Source: Anaeramoeba flamelloides (lineage: Eukaryota; Metamonada; Anaeramoebidae). Taken from it: a stretch of 64,000 nucleotides of DNA. Shown here one piece after another: positions 49,409 to 61,316 of this stretch. Below the pieces are notes generated by a model. The model did no database searches. It saw nothing but the letters and a program-made list of their open reading frames with translations, and was not told where the DNA came from. The translations under genes were made by a program, and so were the position numbers. The stretch lies in the NCBI GenBank assembly GCA_027625915.1, contig JANTQA010000008.1:7920501-7984500 (forward strand), given 5' to 3'. Numbering within the stretch: position 1 is the stretch's first letter; each line of letters starts with the position of its first letter.

Positions 49409-51763
49409 TTTGAGATTTAAAAGATTATTTGAAAATTTGGAAGATTTATAAAAAATGAAAAATATTTTTTTCCGATTTGCTTTGGAAGGAGAAGAAACAA
49501 ACCAGAGTTAAAATACCTTAGTCATTTTGTTTTTCTCAAAAAGTGAGAATACCAGTAATCCTTTCATTACTTTTTGTTAATTGTCACCTTGCCAAAAAGC
49601 TAAAAATAGGAAAAAATTAACACTTCCTTTTCATTTTTCTTTTTCGTAATATCCCCACACCTTTGAAAACTCTTTTTGAAAAAGGAAAAAAACGAAAATG
49701 TAGCGAAAATTTTTTCCTAACGATTTATGTAAAATACCCTAAGATGAAATTTTTGCTGTGTAGACATTTTATATCAAAGAAAGTTGAGTCTTATAAAAAA
49801 AGTTGGGTATAAAAGTCAATTAACAGTACAGTGATTTTTATAGAACTTGGTGTCGTTTGTTTTCAGCAAACCTTTTTATTGAAGTAGAATAACAAAATAA
49901 AAGGAATTACAAATAAAAAGTAATTTCCATATTCCTGGTAAAAAAATTTCTATAAAGGAATATACCCCCGATCTTCAATATTTGGACTTTTCTTAATTAT
50001 TCTTTTTCCTTTCTCTCTTTTAAAAATAAAATTTTTTCCTCGATCGTTTTTTTTTTTTTGTTTAATGGTCTTTCAGGTATCAGAACTCATGGAGTTACAG
50101 GTGGATCCAAACACTATAATTACACTTGGTTTATTCACTAAGTATAGTTTGTTCAAACAAGTAGCTTCTATTTTGTGATTAGCCCAAAGATCTTTTAAAA
50201 TTGTTCACTATTTTTTTGCAATGTTGCTTGGAAATCTTTCCAAAATAGACACATAAATTTCTCAACCAAGAAAAGTTTATAACTTATTCAACCAAATCTT
50301 GGAATTGCAAAAATATCCCCAAAATTCAATAGTCTTGGGAAAAAATTTTTCAATTTTGTAAAAATCAGTAAATGAATTTGATGTCTTGACAAAGTGACTT
50401 GCAAAAGTGTCAAAAAATAATTGTTTTGAAAATAACAACAATTATTCTCAAGAAAGGTTTGAGAAAATTACTTTTTTGTATTAAATAATTAAGGGTGTAA
50501 AGACATATTACAACTTTTTAGTACCTCATCTTATTTTAAATTGAATCCTTTAAAACAAAGTTTATTGAAATACACCGCTATTTTATATAAAAACACCATA
50601 TATATTTTCTTAATATACTATAGTCTCAAGCCAATTAAAAAAACAAAAATGAAGAAAACAAAAAAAAATAATTTATTTATTTATCAAAGGAAGAAGTTTA
50701 AATTATATCTCTAAAAGTCTTTAGACTTAAATTTCATCAAAGGCAATTTAAGTGTAATTTTTTGTATTTGACGATTGTTCAAGGGAAATACATGCCCAAT
50801 TTTTTTTTTATATTTAAGAGGCAAAACCAAAAAAGCGAAAAATTTGAAAAGAAAAAGGGAAAAAGTAAAAAAAAAGAAATATAAAAACGGTTGATACGAA
50901 GCAATTGGTAAAAAAATCAAAAAAAAACCAATTCTATCTTTTAATTAGAACATAAAAAATCACCGCCACGATTATTTTGGTTGATTTAATCATTGATCAA
51001 TGGGTATGAAGTTTTATTTGGGGATCATTGTTTAATTATAGTGATTTCTTTTTTATTTTCTTGGTTCTCTAATTTTCTTTAATCATTTGGCCATATTTAT
51101 CCTTTGTCTTTTTTTTTTTTTTAATTATTTTCAAGTTACTCATAATTTGGTGTTTCAGTGTATAAGTATTAGCAAGTATCCACTTGCCCTTCTTCCCTTC
51201 TAACTCTTCTTCAAGATATGGGGAAGATCCAGACAGTCAAAAAATAGAAAAAAATCAAATAATTTATTTATTGATCCTACCATGAACATTTCAAATAATT
51301 ACTTCTTTATTTATCTGTTTTATTTTAAATTCTTTAATTCAAAATTCTTATTCTCCAAAAATTTGAGAAAAATTTGCTTGTGTAGGTAAAATAATTTCAA
51401 AATGAATTTATGTTTCAATTCCCAAGTGTACTTATTGGTTTGAATAATAGTTATATTCGAAAAGTATAAATTATTAATATTATAAATCATATTATAGTAA
51501 AAATCAATTCCCCAAGGTTAATATTTTCTTTTAATAAACTCATTTTTATCTACTTTCCTTTTATTTCTATTTGAAATTTGGACTTATCTAAAAATATACC
51601 CAAAGAAAAAGCAATACTTTTGTCAAGTTAGAGGATCCCTTCCAACAATTTTAGAAAGGAACGAAAGAGATACTTTTAAACCATTTTATATTTTAATTCA
51701 ATTCATATAACATGGTTTTAGTGAACACAATGGACTAAAAAAAATAAAACGTGTGGGTACACA

Positions 51764-51900
51764 AATATATATATATATATATATATAAAAACCCCTTTTC
51801 ATTCAAAAGGTCCCAGTTTTATGAGGGAAATACAATTAAATTTTATGAGTTTAATTCAATATTCTTCTAAAAATAAATTTTTCAATTTTTAAATCAAAAT
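51764..51900 (+). repeat. Repeat R4, copy 1, headed by (TA)n
   Basis: A (TA)n run is followed by a stretch that matches the stretch after the (TG)n run at 57337. Both show CCTTTTC/CCTTTCC, then CCAGTTT, GAAAT, an AAATTTTATGAG/AAATTCTATGAG block and AATATTCTT/TATATTCTT. Confidence 0.5.
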
Positions 51901-51919
51901 CATTTTTTCGAATTTCATC

Positions 51920-52122
51920 TACAGTCGGTTTCACTTTTAAAAAACAAACTTTCAATGAAATTTAAAGTACAATAAAAATCTCAAATTAAAGCACAAAATT
52001 TTGGATTATAGTAAAATAATTTGTAAAAAAAAAAATTACAAATTTTGTGCCTTAATTTGTGATTTTTTTTTGTGCTTTAAATTTCGTTGAAAGTTTGTAC
52101 CTTTAAAGTGAAACCGACTGTA
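51920..52122. mobile_element. Palindromic MITE, copy 2 (TA-flanked)
   Basis: The element is about 203 bases and its ends are ACAGTCGGTTTCACTTTTAA and its complement. The arms are about 80 bases around an A/T centre, with TA at both borders. It has the same internal blocks as copies 1 and 3. Confidence 0.85.
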
Positions 52123-53862
52123 TTGTTTTTTTTTTGATTTTTTTTCTTTTCTTTTTTTATTATTTTTTTTAAATTAAATTTGAAAAAACTGTTTGAAACT
52201 CCAAATTAACATGAATAAAGTTTGTATTTGTATACTCTTTTAAATTTTATACATTTACCAGTAAAAAATATTATTGTCAAAAACTTTAATTTCCAACATA
52301 AATTGAGAAATTTTGCACGAGACAGTCCAATAAAAAGAACCCCAAAAATTTTTTAACATTTTTTTTTCTTTTTGAAATTTATGGTTTGTTCATGCACGTT
52401 TCTTTTTCGATTATAGTCTCTAATACGAAGTTTATTATTTCTATTATTTCTAAACCATCGTATTTTGGTTGATTCTTAAAAATAAAGCGAAATTTTCAAT
52501 TTTAGCTCCTACTTTTTGGGTGAAATTGAGTTTATTATATTTTTTTATAATAATTCAAAATATTAAAATAAATTTTGAATAAAAAGTTGATCGCTTAATT
52601 TTGACAAAAAATTCCTTTTTATAGCATTTTTTAATTGTTTGAGCAAGTTATAGAGATTAAATTATACAAAAATTAAAGTATTTGACCCAATATGAAAAAA
52701 AAAATTATTATAGAGATTACAAAATTGAAAACAATCTCTTACATTTTTATACTTTTTTCTTTTTTTTCAATTTTTTTGAAACCTAATTATTTTAAAAAAA
52801 AATTTATTGGAAGATCTATAGTAAATGGGTAAAAAAATGTTTTTTAATTTTATTTAACCAGTAAAAATGTATGTACACAACTCTAATTGATCCGTGTTGA
52901 GATTTTATTAGGGTCTTTAATTAATAACCATAAATAACATTTGTGCCTTTTTCAATATTTCTAAGAATTCGAGTTTTTAATTTTATAAAAAAATATAAAG
53001 ATTTGGTATTTTTAATAAAAACCTGTAAGAATTATTTTTCAATTTGTAATTATTATTTCCTACCGTTTGAAGTTTTTTCTTTCAGGACAATTAGAAAAAA
53101 AAAATTGGGCAAAATTCACAAAAAAAATATTATTGTGAAATCAATTTATCCGAAAGAGGAATTAAAATGTATAAAAAAAATAATCAACTAAATACCGAAA
53201 TCAATAATTTAAGTTTAAAAAGTACATCCATGTATATTGTTCATGAACTTCACTTGGTTGGTTAAATTGAATTATATACTAAGGAAATAACACACTTAAA
53301 CATATATTGTATTAGTATGAAATATATTGGAATAAAAGAGAACTTAGCGGTCTATCCCAATGTTGAAATACAACAATAGAGTTTTATTTATAACCCTTTC
53401 AATTTATTATTGCATTGAAAACCATTATATATTTTTTCTTGAATTTAAACATATTTTATTTTATATAATAGTATATGACAGAATTATTTTAATCAATATT
53501 AATTTATAGAAAGATAAATAAACACTGAAATATTAACAAAAATAATGATTCTGAAATATTATGAAATACTGTTAATATATCAAAAGAAAAGTACAATTCT
53601 TGCAGGGTATAAAACAAAAATAAATAATAATTTATTGAAAAAATAAATCGACATAATTTATAAAATGTTTTACAATATCTAAATTATGATATTGACCAAA
53701 TATATAAGAAAATATTGATAAAAATGTAGCCAAATGAAAAGTATTCAATAAATTAATAACAAAAAAATTATTTAAGAAAAAATATATTAAAAATTCAATC
53801 AATTTAAATAAAGGTTGAAAAAATTAAGAATGTTTTAATTTGTTATAGAATATTGTTTATTA

Positions 53863-54061
53863 TACAGTCAGTTCCACTTTTAAGACATAAACTTTCAACG
53901 AAATTTAAGGCACTAAAAAATCTCAAATTAATACACAAAATTTGGAATTTTTTTTTTACAATTTATTTTACTAGAATCTGAATTTTGTGCTTTAATTTGA
54001 GATTTTTATTGTGCCCTAAATTTTGTTGAAAGTTTGTGTCTTAAAAGTAGAACTAACTGTA
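53863..54061. mobile_element. Palindromic MITE, copy 3 (TA-flanked)
   Basis: The element is about 199 bases and its left end is ACAGTCAGTTCCACTTTTAA. The arms match copies 1 and 2, with TA at both borders. The right arm has a few substitutions. Confidence 0.85.
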
Positions 54062-54377
54062 TTGATCTCAAAAAAAAAATAATTCTAGATAAAATATCTA
54101 TAAATGTTAAGAATTACCTTGCTTACCGACTTAAGACATAAACTATGGACAAGACGTAAGACACAAAAAAAAATTTAAATTAATAGTCGATTGGTATATC
54201 TTGTATTTGATTCATCCACTATGAATGCTTTATAACAAAAAAATGACTATAGAATCAAAGTTATTTTTGTTAAAATAATTTAAATAACAAAAAAAAAAAA
54301 ATTCCAGTGATTTCATAGTAAAAAAATACAAATAAAAGAAAAAAATTCAAAAAATCTCAAACCTCTACTAGTAAATA

Positions 54378-54402
54378 GATATATATATATATATATATAT
54401 AC
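54378..54402. repeat. (TA)n microsatellite
   Basis: A TA dinucleotide run of about 25 bases in AT-rich intergenic DNA. Confidence 0.85.
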
Positions 54403-54994
54403 CCTTTAGTATTTAAGAACAAATAATAATTAAAAATAATTCGTGATTAACTTTTAAATCATTCTAAATATATAAAAACCCGATATTATAAAAATTAAAA
54501 AAATGAAACCAAAAACTAAAAAAAATGAGTGATAATTTTTGAAATGAGTATTACGGATTTTTTATTACAGAAATTTTCATTAAAAAAAAGTTAACAACTA
54601 AGATTTTTTGCTAATAATTTAATTCATTTTAAAGGACACCACATAATATCAATTCTCAATATTTTTATTTATCTTTCTATGGATTTTTTTTTCTAACTTG
54701 AGTTTTTCAAAAAAAATAGAATGAAAAAAAAAAAAAGAAAAAGAAATAGAAAAATTTTTCCAAAATAGAAAAAAAGATAAAAAAAAAGAAAAACAAAAAT
54801 TTGTAAAAGCAAAAAAAAAATTTACAAAATTAGAAAAAATGATTCCGATCAAAAATTGACAATTTATATTGAAAAGTAGACTTGGTTTAACTCATAGAAT
54901 ATGTTCTATTTCATAATTAAAACTGGATCCCTTGACTGAAAAAGTGTTTATTTAAATAGAAATAAAAACCTTTTCAAATTTTTTAACATAATAA

Positions 54995-55505
54995 AATTTA
55001 ATTTTGAAAAAAAATCCAATTTAATCAATTCAAGAAGAAATACCAAAATAGAACCATTCACTAATTGGAATATAAACAATTATTTAAAAACTAGAATACT
55101 CAAAAAACAAAAATTAAATAATTATTAATACAAATAAATCAAAAATATGTTAAAAATTTTGATAGAGAGCTAAACAAAAATTTATTTGATAAATTTGTTT
55201 TAAATTCTATTAGGAATATTGATCGATCAAATGGTCAGATACCAACAATTAATTTTATTCGAGTTATTCTATTTTAAATAACTTGACTTTAACATAATAT
55301 CAGTTGTTCTAAAAAATATTTGATCGAAGCGAAACATGTTACGTAATTCAAAAAAAAAAATGAAAACAAAAAACTCAAAAGATAAAAAAACGATTTTAAT
55401 ATTTTTCAAAAATCAAAATTATCTCCAATTTTCAGGAAATTGTATTACTGTGATTCTTTTGAATCGTTTTAACTGTGTGGGAAAATTTGAATTTTAGTTT
55501 AGTTG
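54995..55505 (+). repeat. Dispersed repeat family R1, copy C (uninterrupted)
   Basis: This copy matches 13510-14065 in direct orientation. A single TA at 55062-55063 is at the position where copy A carries the MITE. Confidence 0.7.
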
Positions 55506-55834
55506 TTTATTATTGACAATTATTGAAATACTCAATTTTCATAAAATAAAATATAATAAGCAAAAAAGTGTAACCTAAAAAAAATTATTTTTTTGAAAAC
55601 TTGAGGATAATATTTGTTTAAACCAAATTCCCTACTATAAAAATAAAATTATAACACAAAGGTTTCTTTATATTGGAAAATATCAATATAAATATTTTTT
55701 TAAAATGGTTAAATTTATTGATTAATTTTGTTGAAGAGAATAGATCAAAAAAAATTCCTTTTGATTTCAACGAACAAACCAAAACTAATAATACAATAAA
55801 ATTATAAAATTGATATTAAATGATTATTATTTAT

Positions 55835-57219
55835 TTATTTATTTATTTGTCTCTTTTTCTTTTTTTCTTCCCCCCCACCTTTTTTATGTTTATTATTACC
55901 GTTGTGGTGATGATGTTTTTTTTTTGAATCGGGCTTTAGTTTTTTCTTGTCGCTTTCACCTTTTCTTTTTGAGTGGTGTTTTTTCTTTGAATGGTGCTTT
56001 CTACTTGAATGAGATTTTTTTCTTGTTAGATCTAACCAGGGGTGCTTTAACAATTCGCGTGCTGACTTTCTTTCTGCCATATCATACTTGAACATTAATA
56101 ATAAAAATTCTGAAATTTCTTCAGCATTTTTTTTCGAGAAACGATAATCTTCGAATAAAACTTTATAAAGGGGATTTTTAGTTATTTTTCGGATATTTAA
56201 AAAATTTCCATTTTTTGGATCGACAATCTTTTTAGTTTTTTTACTTTTTAATAAAATTTTTTTTGGAATTTTTCCTAATAATTGCATCATCGCGATTAAA
56301 TGATTTTCGTCTTTGGTGTGATGTTTGTTTTTTCTTGGGGTAAACAATAATTCGCCAGTTAGTAATTCAAATACTAGACACCCCATTGACCAAATATCTG
56401 CTGTCCAATCATACCCAATTCCTAAAATGACTTCTGGGCTTCGATATTCTCTGGTTTGTATTTCGGTGGAAAAATGCTTATCAAACCAGCACGCATTACC
56501 TAAGTCTACAATTTTGCATTTAATTTTTTTGGCTTGTAAGTTTTTTTTCTTTTTTCTTTTTTTCTTTTTTTTGATTTTGAATTTTTTTTCTTTCTTTTTT
56601 TCTTCTTTTTCTTTTTTCTCACCTTTTTCTTTTTCTTTCTCTTTCTCTTTCTCTTTTATTTTTTCAGTTTTTGTTTTTGTTACCTTCCCCGTTTCATTTT
56701 TTCTCAGTGCTAATTTCTGGGTTTTTTTGGTTTTTTTTTTGTTTTTAATTGATTCGGCTGTTTTTTTTCTTCTTTTTCTTTTTTTTAATGTGCCAGTATT
56801 GACTAAGTTTTTAACAATCCTTAACTTACTTTCTCTTTGTCGATAACTTCTTTGGAATTGTTCATCCGAACTATTTAAAAAATCTTCAGAATCTTCAGAA
56901 CTTTCATCTGAATCTGGTATGTTTTCAGCAGATATGTTTTCTGTTTTTTTATTTTTTTTAACATTCGATTTATTTATTCCTTTCGAAATTTTTTTTTGTA
57001 ATTGTTTGGGAAGCCGTCCGATTTTACTATATAGCATAATATTTTCTGGCTTAATATCAGTATGAATTATTTTACATTTTCCATGCAATAGATCGAGTCC
57101 AATTAAAGTTTGTTTGGTAATTACTTTTACAATGTCAATTGGTAACCCCCTTGGTCCAAATTTTCGAAGCAAATTTAATAAATTTTTTTGATCTAAATAT
57201 TCAAAAACCATACATATAT
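55835..57219 (-). CDS. SRPK: SR-protein kinase (SRPK), exon 2: C-lobe with spacer
   Basis: This exon encodes the rest of a predicted 871-residue SRPK, from the last two bases of codon 411. It opens ICMVFEYL, the kinase hinge. The catalytic loop is HTDIKPEN (463-470; Asp465 is the base), followed by a Lys/Glu-rich spacer of about 168 residues (about 476-643). The magnesium motif is DLG (649-651) in KIVDLGNACW. The activation segment ends TREYRSPEV, then DIWSMGCLVFELLTGE and finally HPWLDL. A spacer splitting the lobes at exactly this point, HTDIKPEN and DLGNACW are SRPK hallmarks. SRPKs phosphorylate Arg/Ser dipeptides of splicing factors in cytoplasm and nucleus. After the kinase fold comes a His/Lys/Ser-rich tail. 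The first ATG of the open frame (57265) lies in intron sequence and is not the start. Confidence 0.9.
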
Positions 57220-57334
57220 CTATATATTTTTGTTTGAAGATAAAGAATAAAAATAATATAAACAACTATTAATAAATATATTATTTTATTCCTAAATAAT
57301 TCAAGGAAATTATCTGTTTAAAAAATATTTGGTT

Positions 57335-57336
<2 letters not shown>

Positions 57337-57367
<31 letters not shown>

Positions 57368-57520
57368 GTGTGTTTATATACTCCTTTCCAGTCATAGTGA
57401 TCCAGTTTAATTGGTGAAATAAAACAAATTCTATGAGACAAATCTATATTCTTTTCAAAATTAAATTTCAATTTGTAGATCGAATTCACTTTTTCTGATT
57501 TTGGTAAATGCTTTTTACAG
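57337..57520 (+). repeat. (TG)n microsatellite followed by repeat R4, copy 2
   Basis: A TG run of about 37 bases with one TA interruption leads into a stretch similar to that after the (TA)n tract at 51764. Complementary CA repeats produce a His/Thr frame on the minus strand that should not be read as protein. Confidence 0.6.
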
Positions 57521-60000
57521 CACAAGTGCAAAAAATGATATCTTATTTTTAATTTATGTAGTGAAGATCTTGGATTTTTTCAACTAATAATGAACGTAAT
57601 ATTTTTGGTAACTGGAAAGAAACATTTTCATTTATTAGATGAAAAATGTCAGTAATTATTTTTGTCTTTTTTTTTCCATTTTTTTTTGTATTTTGAACAA
57701 GTTGAGAAGATCAATCTAATAAATGAAAAGATCATATTGGGTAACCACTTTCATTTTAATGGTGATAATGGTTTTTTTAGTCTTCCATGGTTGAATTGAA
57801 ATTAATTTTTTCTAACTTGATCTTTTGAGAGATCTCTGCACTTAGTCCTGAATGAGATATGTCTTTCGCTAAAATTTCGGTATTTTTTATTTTTTCTAAT
57901 TTCCAGTAATTGACACCAAAAATAATATTGACTCTTATTTGATTATTAAAAAATAAATGAGAAATTGGTGATCAATAAACGAATAAAGAAAAAAATTTTT
58001 CAAACATAATAAACTGAAACATTTTTTGTTTATTGTTACAAAACATTATTAAAAATCTATTAATTTGGAATTGAATGAAGAGTTATTTTTCGAAATTTGA
58101 ATTTAACAAGGTTAAAAAAGTTTAGATACTCTATTTTTTGTTTATAAGAGATCTAAACAAAATAGATTTGTTTTGAAAAACGAAATGTCTTGAAATACTA
58201 CAATTTTTCGAAACATAAGAAAATATTTACTTTTTTTTGGAATAATTTTTTTTGAAAAACTAGCATTTCAATTTCAAAATCTAAAGGATAAAACGAATTT
58301 AGTTTAAAGTAAGACTGGAAAACAGTTTTTAATAGCTTTTTTTGAATTGGAATTGTCTTTAAAAAATTAAATCCTTAATAGACATCAGTGATTTGGTACT
58401 CATTTCTATTTTATAAGATTTACTTTTTGAGATTATCTATTGCCAAGTGGGTTTTAAAATGTATAAATACATTTGGGAAATAAAACAATTTATAACTTGA
58501 ATGATTGGTAGTTGTTCGATTTTTTAATTTTTTTGGTTGAAAAAATTAACAAAAAAGAGATATTTAATTTTTCTCACCCCATAGAAAATCAAGTTTAATT
58601 TCAATTTTGGTTTAAAAATCGTTTTGTTTTGGTGGGATGTGTTCCACTCGGCACAGAACAAAAGGAGTTGTGTTTTTTAAAGAAAAAAATTTAAAGGAAA
58701 TTTCCATTTTTACTAAAAAATAAAATCATTCTTCTTTATTTATTTGAATTTTGGAAGAAAAATAAGCAAATTCACCTTTTTTGCTGAATCTTTAAGTTAT
58801 GTTGATTTTAAAAATTAAAAAATAATAAAACGTTGAAAATATTTTTCCTTTTTTTCAATTTTTAGTAAAAGATTATGGGGGTTTTGTTGAACCAAAATAG
58901 TGAATCAAGAGCTGGTTTTAACAATATTCTAATCAAATTTAGATATTTATATCTATTAAAACAAATTCTTTAAAAAAAAAATTGTTCCCGTATATTAAGA
59001 CATATAAAATCACCAAGAACAGATTTTAAATTTTTTTATACAATGACTTTTCTTCTTATCAATTAATGATATTTTTGAATAAATAATAAAATTAACTGGC
59101 GTTTAAAAGATTTAAAAGAACTAAAAAATGAAATATATAAGTACACATATAATGAGTTGCTGAATTCCAAAAGTTGGAAGGTTCAAAATTATTTATTTAA
59201 AACAGAAAAAGGTAATTAATAAAAGTTCTTATTTTTTTGAAACCTAAGCTAAAAAAATGATAAAAAATAGCCTTTTTTCTAGACTTATTTATATTGGTTA
59301 TTTCTAGTAAAAAGATCTTTTTTTAATAATACTATACTGATTATGAGTATTATTGAATTTTTCTCTTTTTTTGTTTTATTTGTGAAATAACTAGTTGAGT
59401 TTTTGGAAATGGTGTCTTAATATCAGAAAAGGAAGAGACAGGGGAATAGAAGAAATGTGAATTTTCTCTAGATATTAATTAACAAGTTATGTTTTTTTAT
59501 TAAAAACATAGAATACTGAAGGTTTTGTTCTTGGATAGTGTCAGCTATTTTGAGAGTTTAAAAGGGATGAAGAAAATAACTACAGTTATCCATCAAGTTC
59601 AACAATCCTAAAATTCAGATCGTTGACTAACTGCTTAAATAGATATTACTATGTAATCAATAAAAATTCAAATAAATTTTGTCCTTTTATGTTTAAAATA
59701 AGAACCAAAAGGAAATTATAGAAAATATTGATCATTTTTTATGTGTCTGTCCTTCCTATGAAAAAGGATAGATTAATATTTCATAACAAATTAAAAAAAA
59801 TAAATCTTTACTAATTAATTTTAAATCAAGACAGTTTATTGTTATTTTCATTAATTAATAATCGTGGAATCTATGATTTTAAGCTTAAATTTCAGAAAGG
59901 GGGTTTAAGACTCAGGGCAACTAGAGTGTGATTTACACTTCTTCAATAATAAAAAAAAAAAATTAATGATATTTTTGAGAAGACTTCAATTTGTCTGTTA

Positions 60001-61266
60001 AGGGATTAGCGTCTACCAGGGAGAAGCCTAGGATCAAAGTATGTTGTTCTTGGACCTAACCACATTAGTGTTACATGGTTCAAATGTCTCTAAAAAATCG
60101 ATTGCAAAGTAGTAATATTTGTTTATCTCATCAATTAAAAATGATCTCTGTATTAGTAAAAAACCCAGCAAATTCAGAATAAAATCTGCATTTCGCCATA
60201 AATTTAAAGATTGAATTATCAATATTCAGACTACAAAGTCATAAAATATCTTTCTTAAATTTATGGCGAAATGTAGATTAGTTACTAAAAAATTCGTTTT
60301 TTTTTAAAAAATTAAATAATTAACGAATAAAGTTTTTTGTCAAATTGTTTCTCAAATCATGGAAATATATTGATGCTATAAATAGACTTATCAAAAGCAA
60401 ACAAAACTAATCAGTCTTTGTACTTTTATGGTGATGTTTATTGAGTTAATCTTTGAAATTCAAAAATTATAAAAATAGTTACTTTTGAAAGTTCTAAAGA
60501 TAAATTATTAAATACCAGAATACTGTATTTTGGGTTTTTATTTTTAGATTTGGAAAAGGAATTAAAAAAAAATTTTTCAAAATGAAATTTTTTAATTGTG
60601 ATCCTTCGTAAAAAATGTAATAATTTATTGTGCAATAAGATTTATAATAAACTATCATTCAAAATCATTGTCCCATCAAAAATCAAAATTTAAAGAAAAA
60701 TATTTTTAATACTTGTAGTTATCTATTATAATATCAAAATTTTTATTTTAGTATTTGGTTCACTACTCCAGGGGTCTTTGTCTTTCTTCAAAAAAATAGT
60801 TTAAAAAAAGTTAAAAAAAAAATTTTAAAAAAAAATTGGGCCATTTATTTTGAATGAAGCATTACATGAAAAAAATTTTTTTTTAAAAATTAATAAAACC
60901 CATTTATCGATTCTCCTTCCCTTTGAATAACTAAATCTAATCTCTTTGTCATATTTGAAACCAATTTTTCCATTAATTCATCTGTTACTTCTTTCAAATT
61001 TTTTCATTTTCATTTTCCATTTTAACAAAACACTTTTGAAAAAATAAAAAAGAGAAAAAATGATTTATTTGCAAACTTTTCATTGTGAGAGGAAAAACTT
61101 CAAAACGATACAAAAGCAATTCAAAATTGAAATATAAGGTGGGCCATTTATTTTGAATTTTAGTTTAGATTTTTTAGAGCTGTTTGAGCCATGGTGAACT
61201 AATACCATTTACACCCAATTTCAACATACTTTGATTATAGAGAAATCTATGGTGACGCTAATCCCT
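60001..61266. mobile_element. Degenerate TIR transposon (Tc1/mariner-like) in SRPK intron
   Basis: The left end reads TA then AGGGATTAGCGTC, and the minus strand at the right end reads the same. Both continue into ATCAAAGTATGTTG about 20 bases later and CTCTAAAAAATC about 90 bases in. The borders are TA (59999-60000 and 61267-61268). The interior includes repeat R2 (also at 22320-22740), a palindrome around 60185-60281 and, on the minus strand, a transposase C-terminal remnant (60890-61006). It is too short and broken to be autonomous. Confidence 0.7.
60890..61006 (-). pseudogene. Remnant of a Tc1/mariner-type transposase C-terminus
   Basis: A 38-residue frame between two stops reads EVTDELMEKLVSNMTKRLDL, then VIQREGESINGFY and stop. 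This is the layout of the Tc1/mariner family C-terminus, where a short helix with LVxSMPRRLxxVIxxxG is followed by a few residues and the stop. No DDE catalytic residues or DNA-binding domain remain upstream. An 18-base direct repeat (60838-60855 and 61141-61158) brackets the fragment, so it may be a nested insertion. Confidence 0.6.
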
Positions 61267-61316
61267 TAAGATTCTAAAAATAATAAAAAAAAAAAAAAAA
61301 AAGGAAGAAATCAAAC

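Larger units (their letters stand above)
49409..55834. other. Intergenic, 6.4 kb, repeat-rich
   Basis: No gene is supported. Two palindromic MITE copies lie here (51920-52122 and 53863-54061), with a possible fragment of a third at about 54125-54190. There are (TA)n tracts at about 51764 and 54378, repeat R1 copy C at about 54995-55505, and the microsatellite-headed repeat R4 starting near 51764. Short frames at 50711-50920 and 52943-53191 show no motif. Confidence 0.55.
57220..61316 (-). other. SRPK giant intron (4.1 kb) with transposon relics
   Basis: The intron runs on the minus strand from GTTTGA (61316) to ATAG (57220). Splicing joins C|AT to give NGKHICMVFE, the expected SRPK sequence across the hinge. 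The intron contains a (TG)n tract (57337-57373), repeat R4 copy 2, repeat R2 copy 2, and a TIR-bounded element with a transposase C-terminal remnant (60001-61266). Confidence 0.8.

Noticed and set aside
56325-56846. 173-codon plus-strand frame opposite SRPK exon 2
   Set aside because: It is the complement of the Lys/Glu spacer and reads as Phe/Ser runs.
57310-57531. Minus-strand frame with a His-Thr repeat
   Set aside because: It is created by reading the (TG)n microsatellite; the region is intron.
60438-60635. 65-codon minus-strand frame as a transposase fragment
   Set aside because: No DDE motif or recognisable transposase segment; it lies in repeat R2 and the other copy does not keep the frame.
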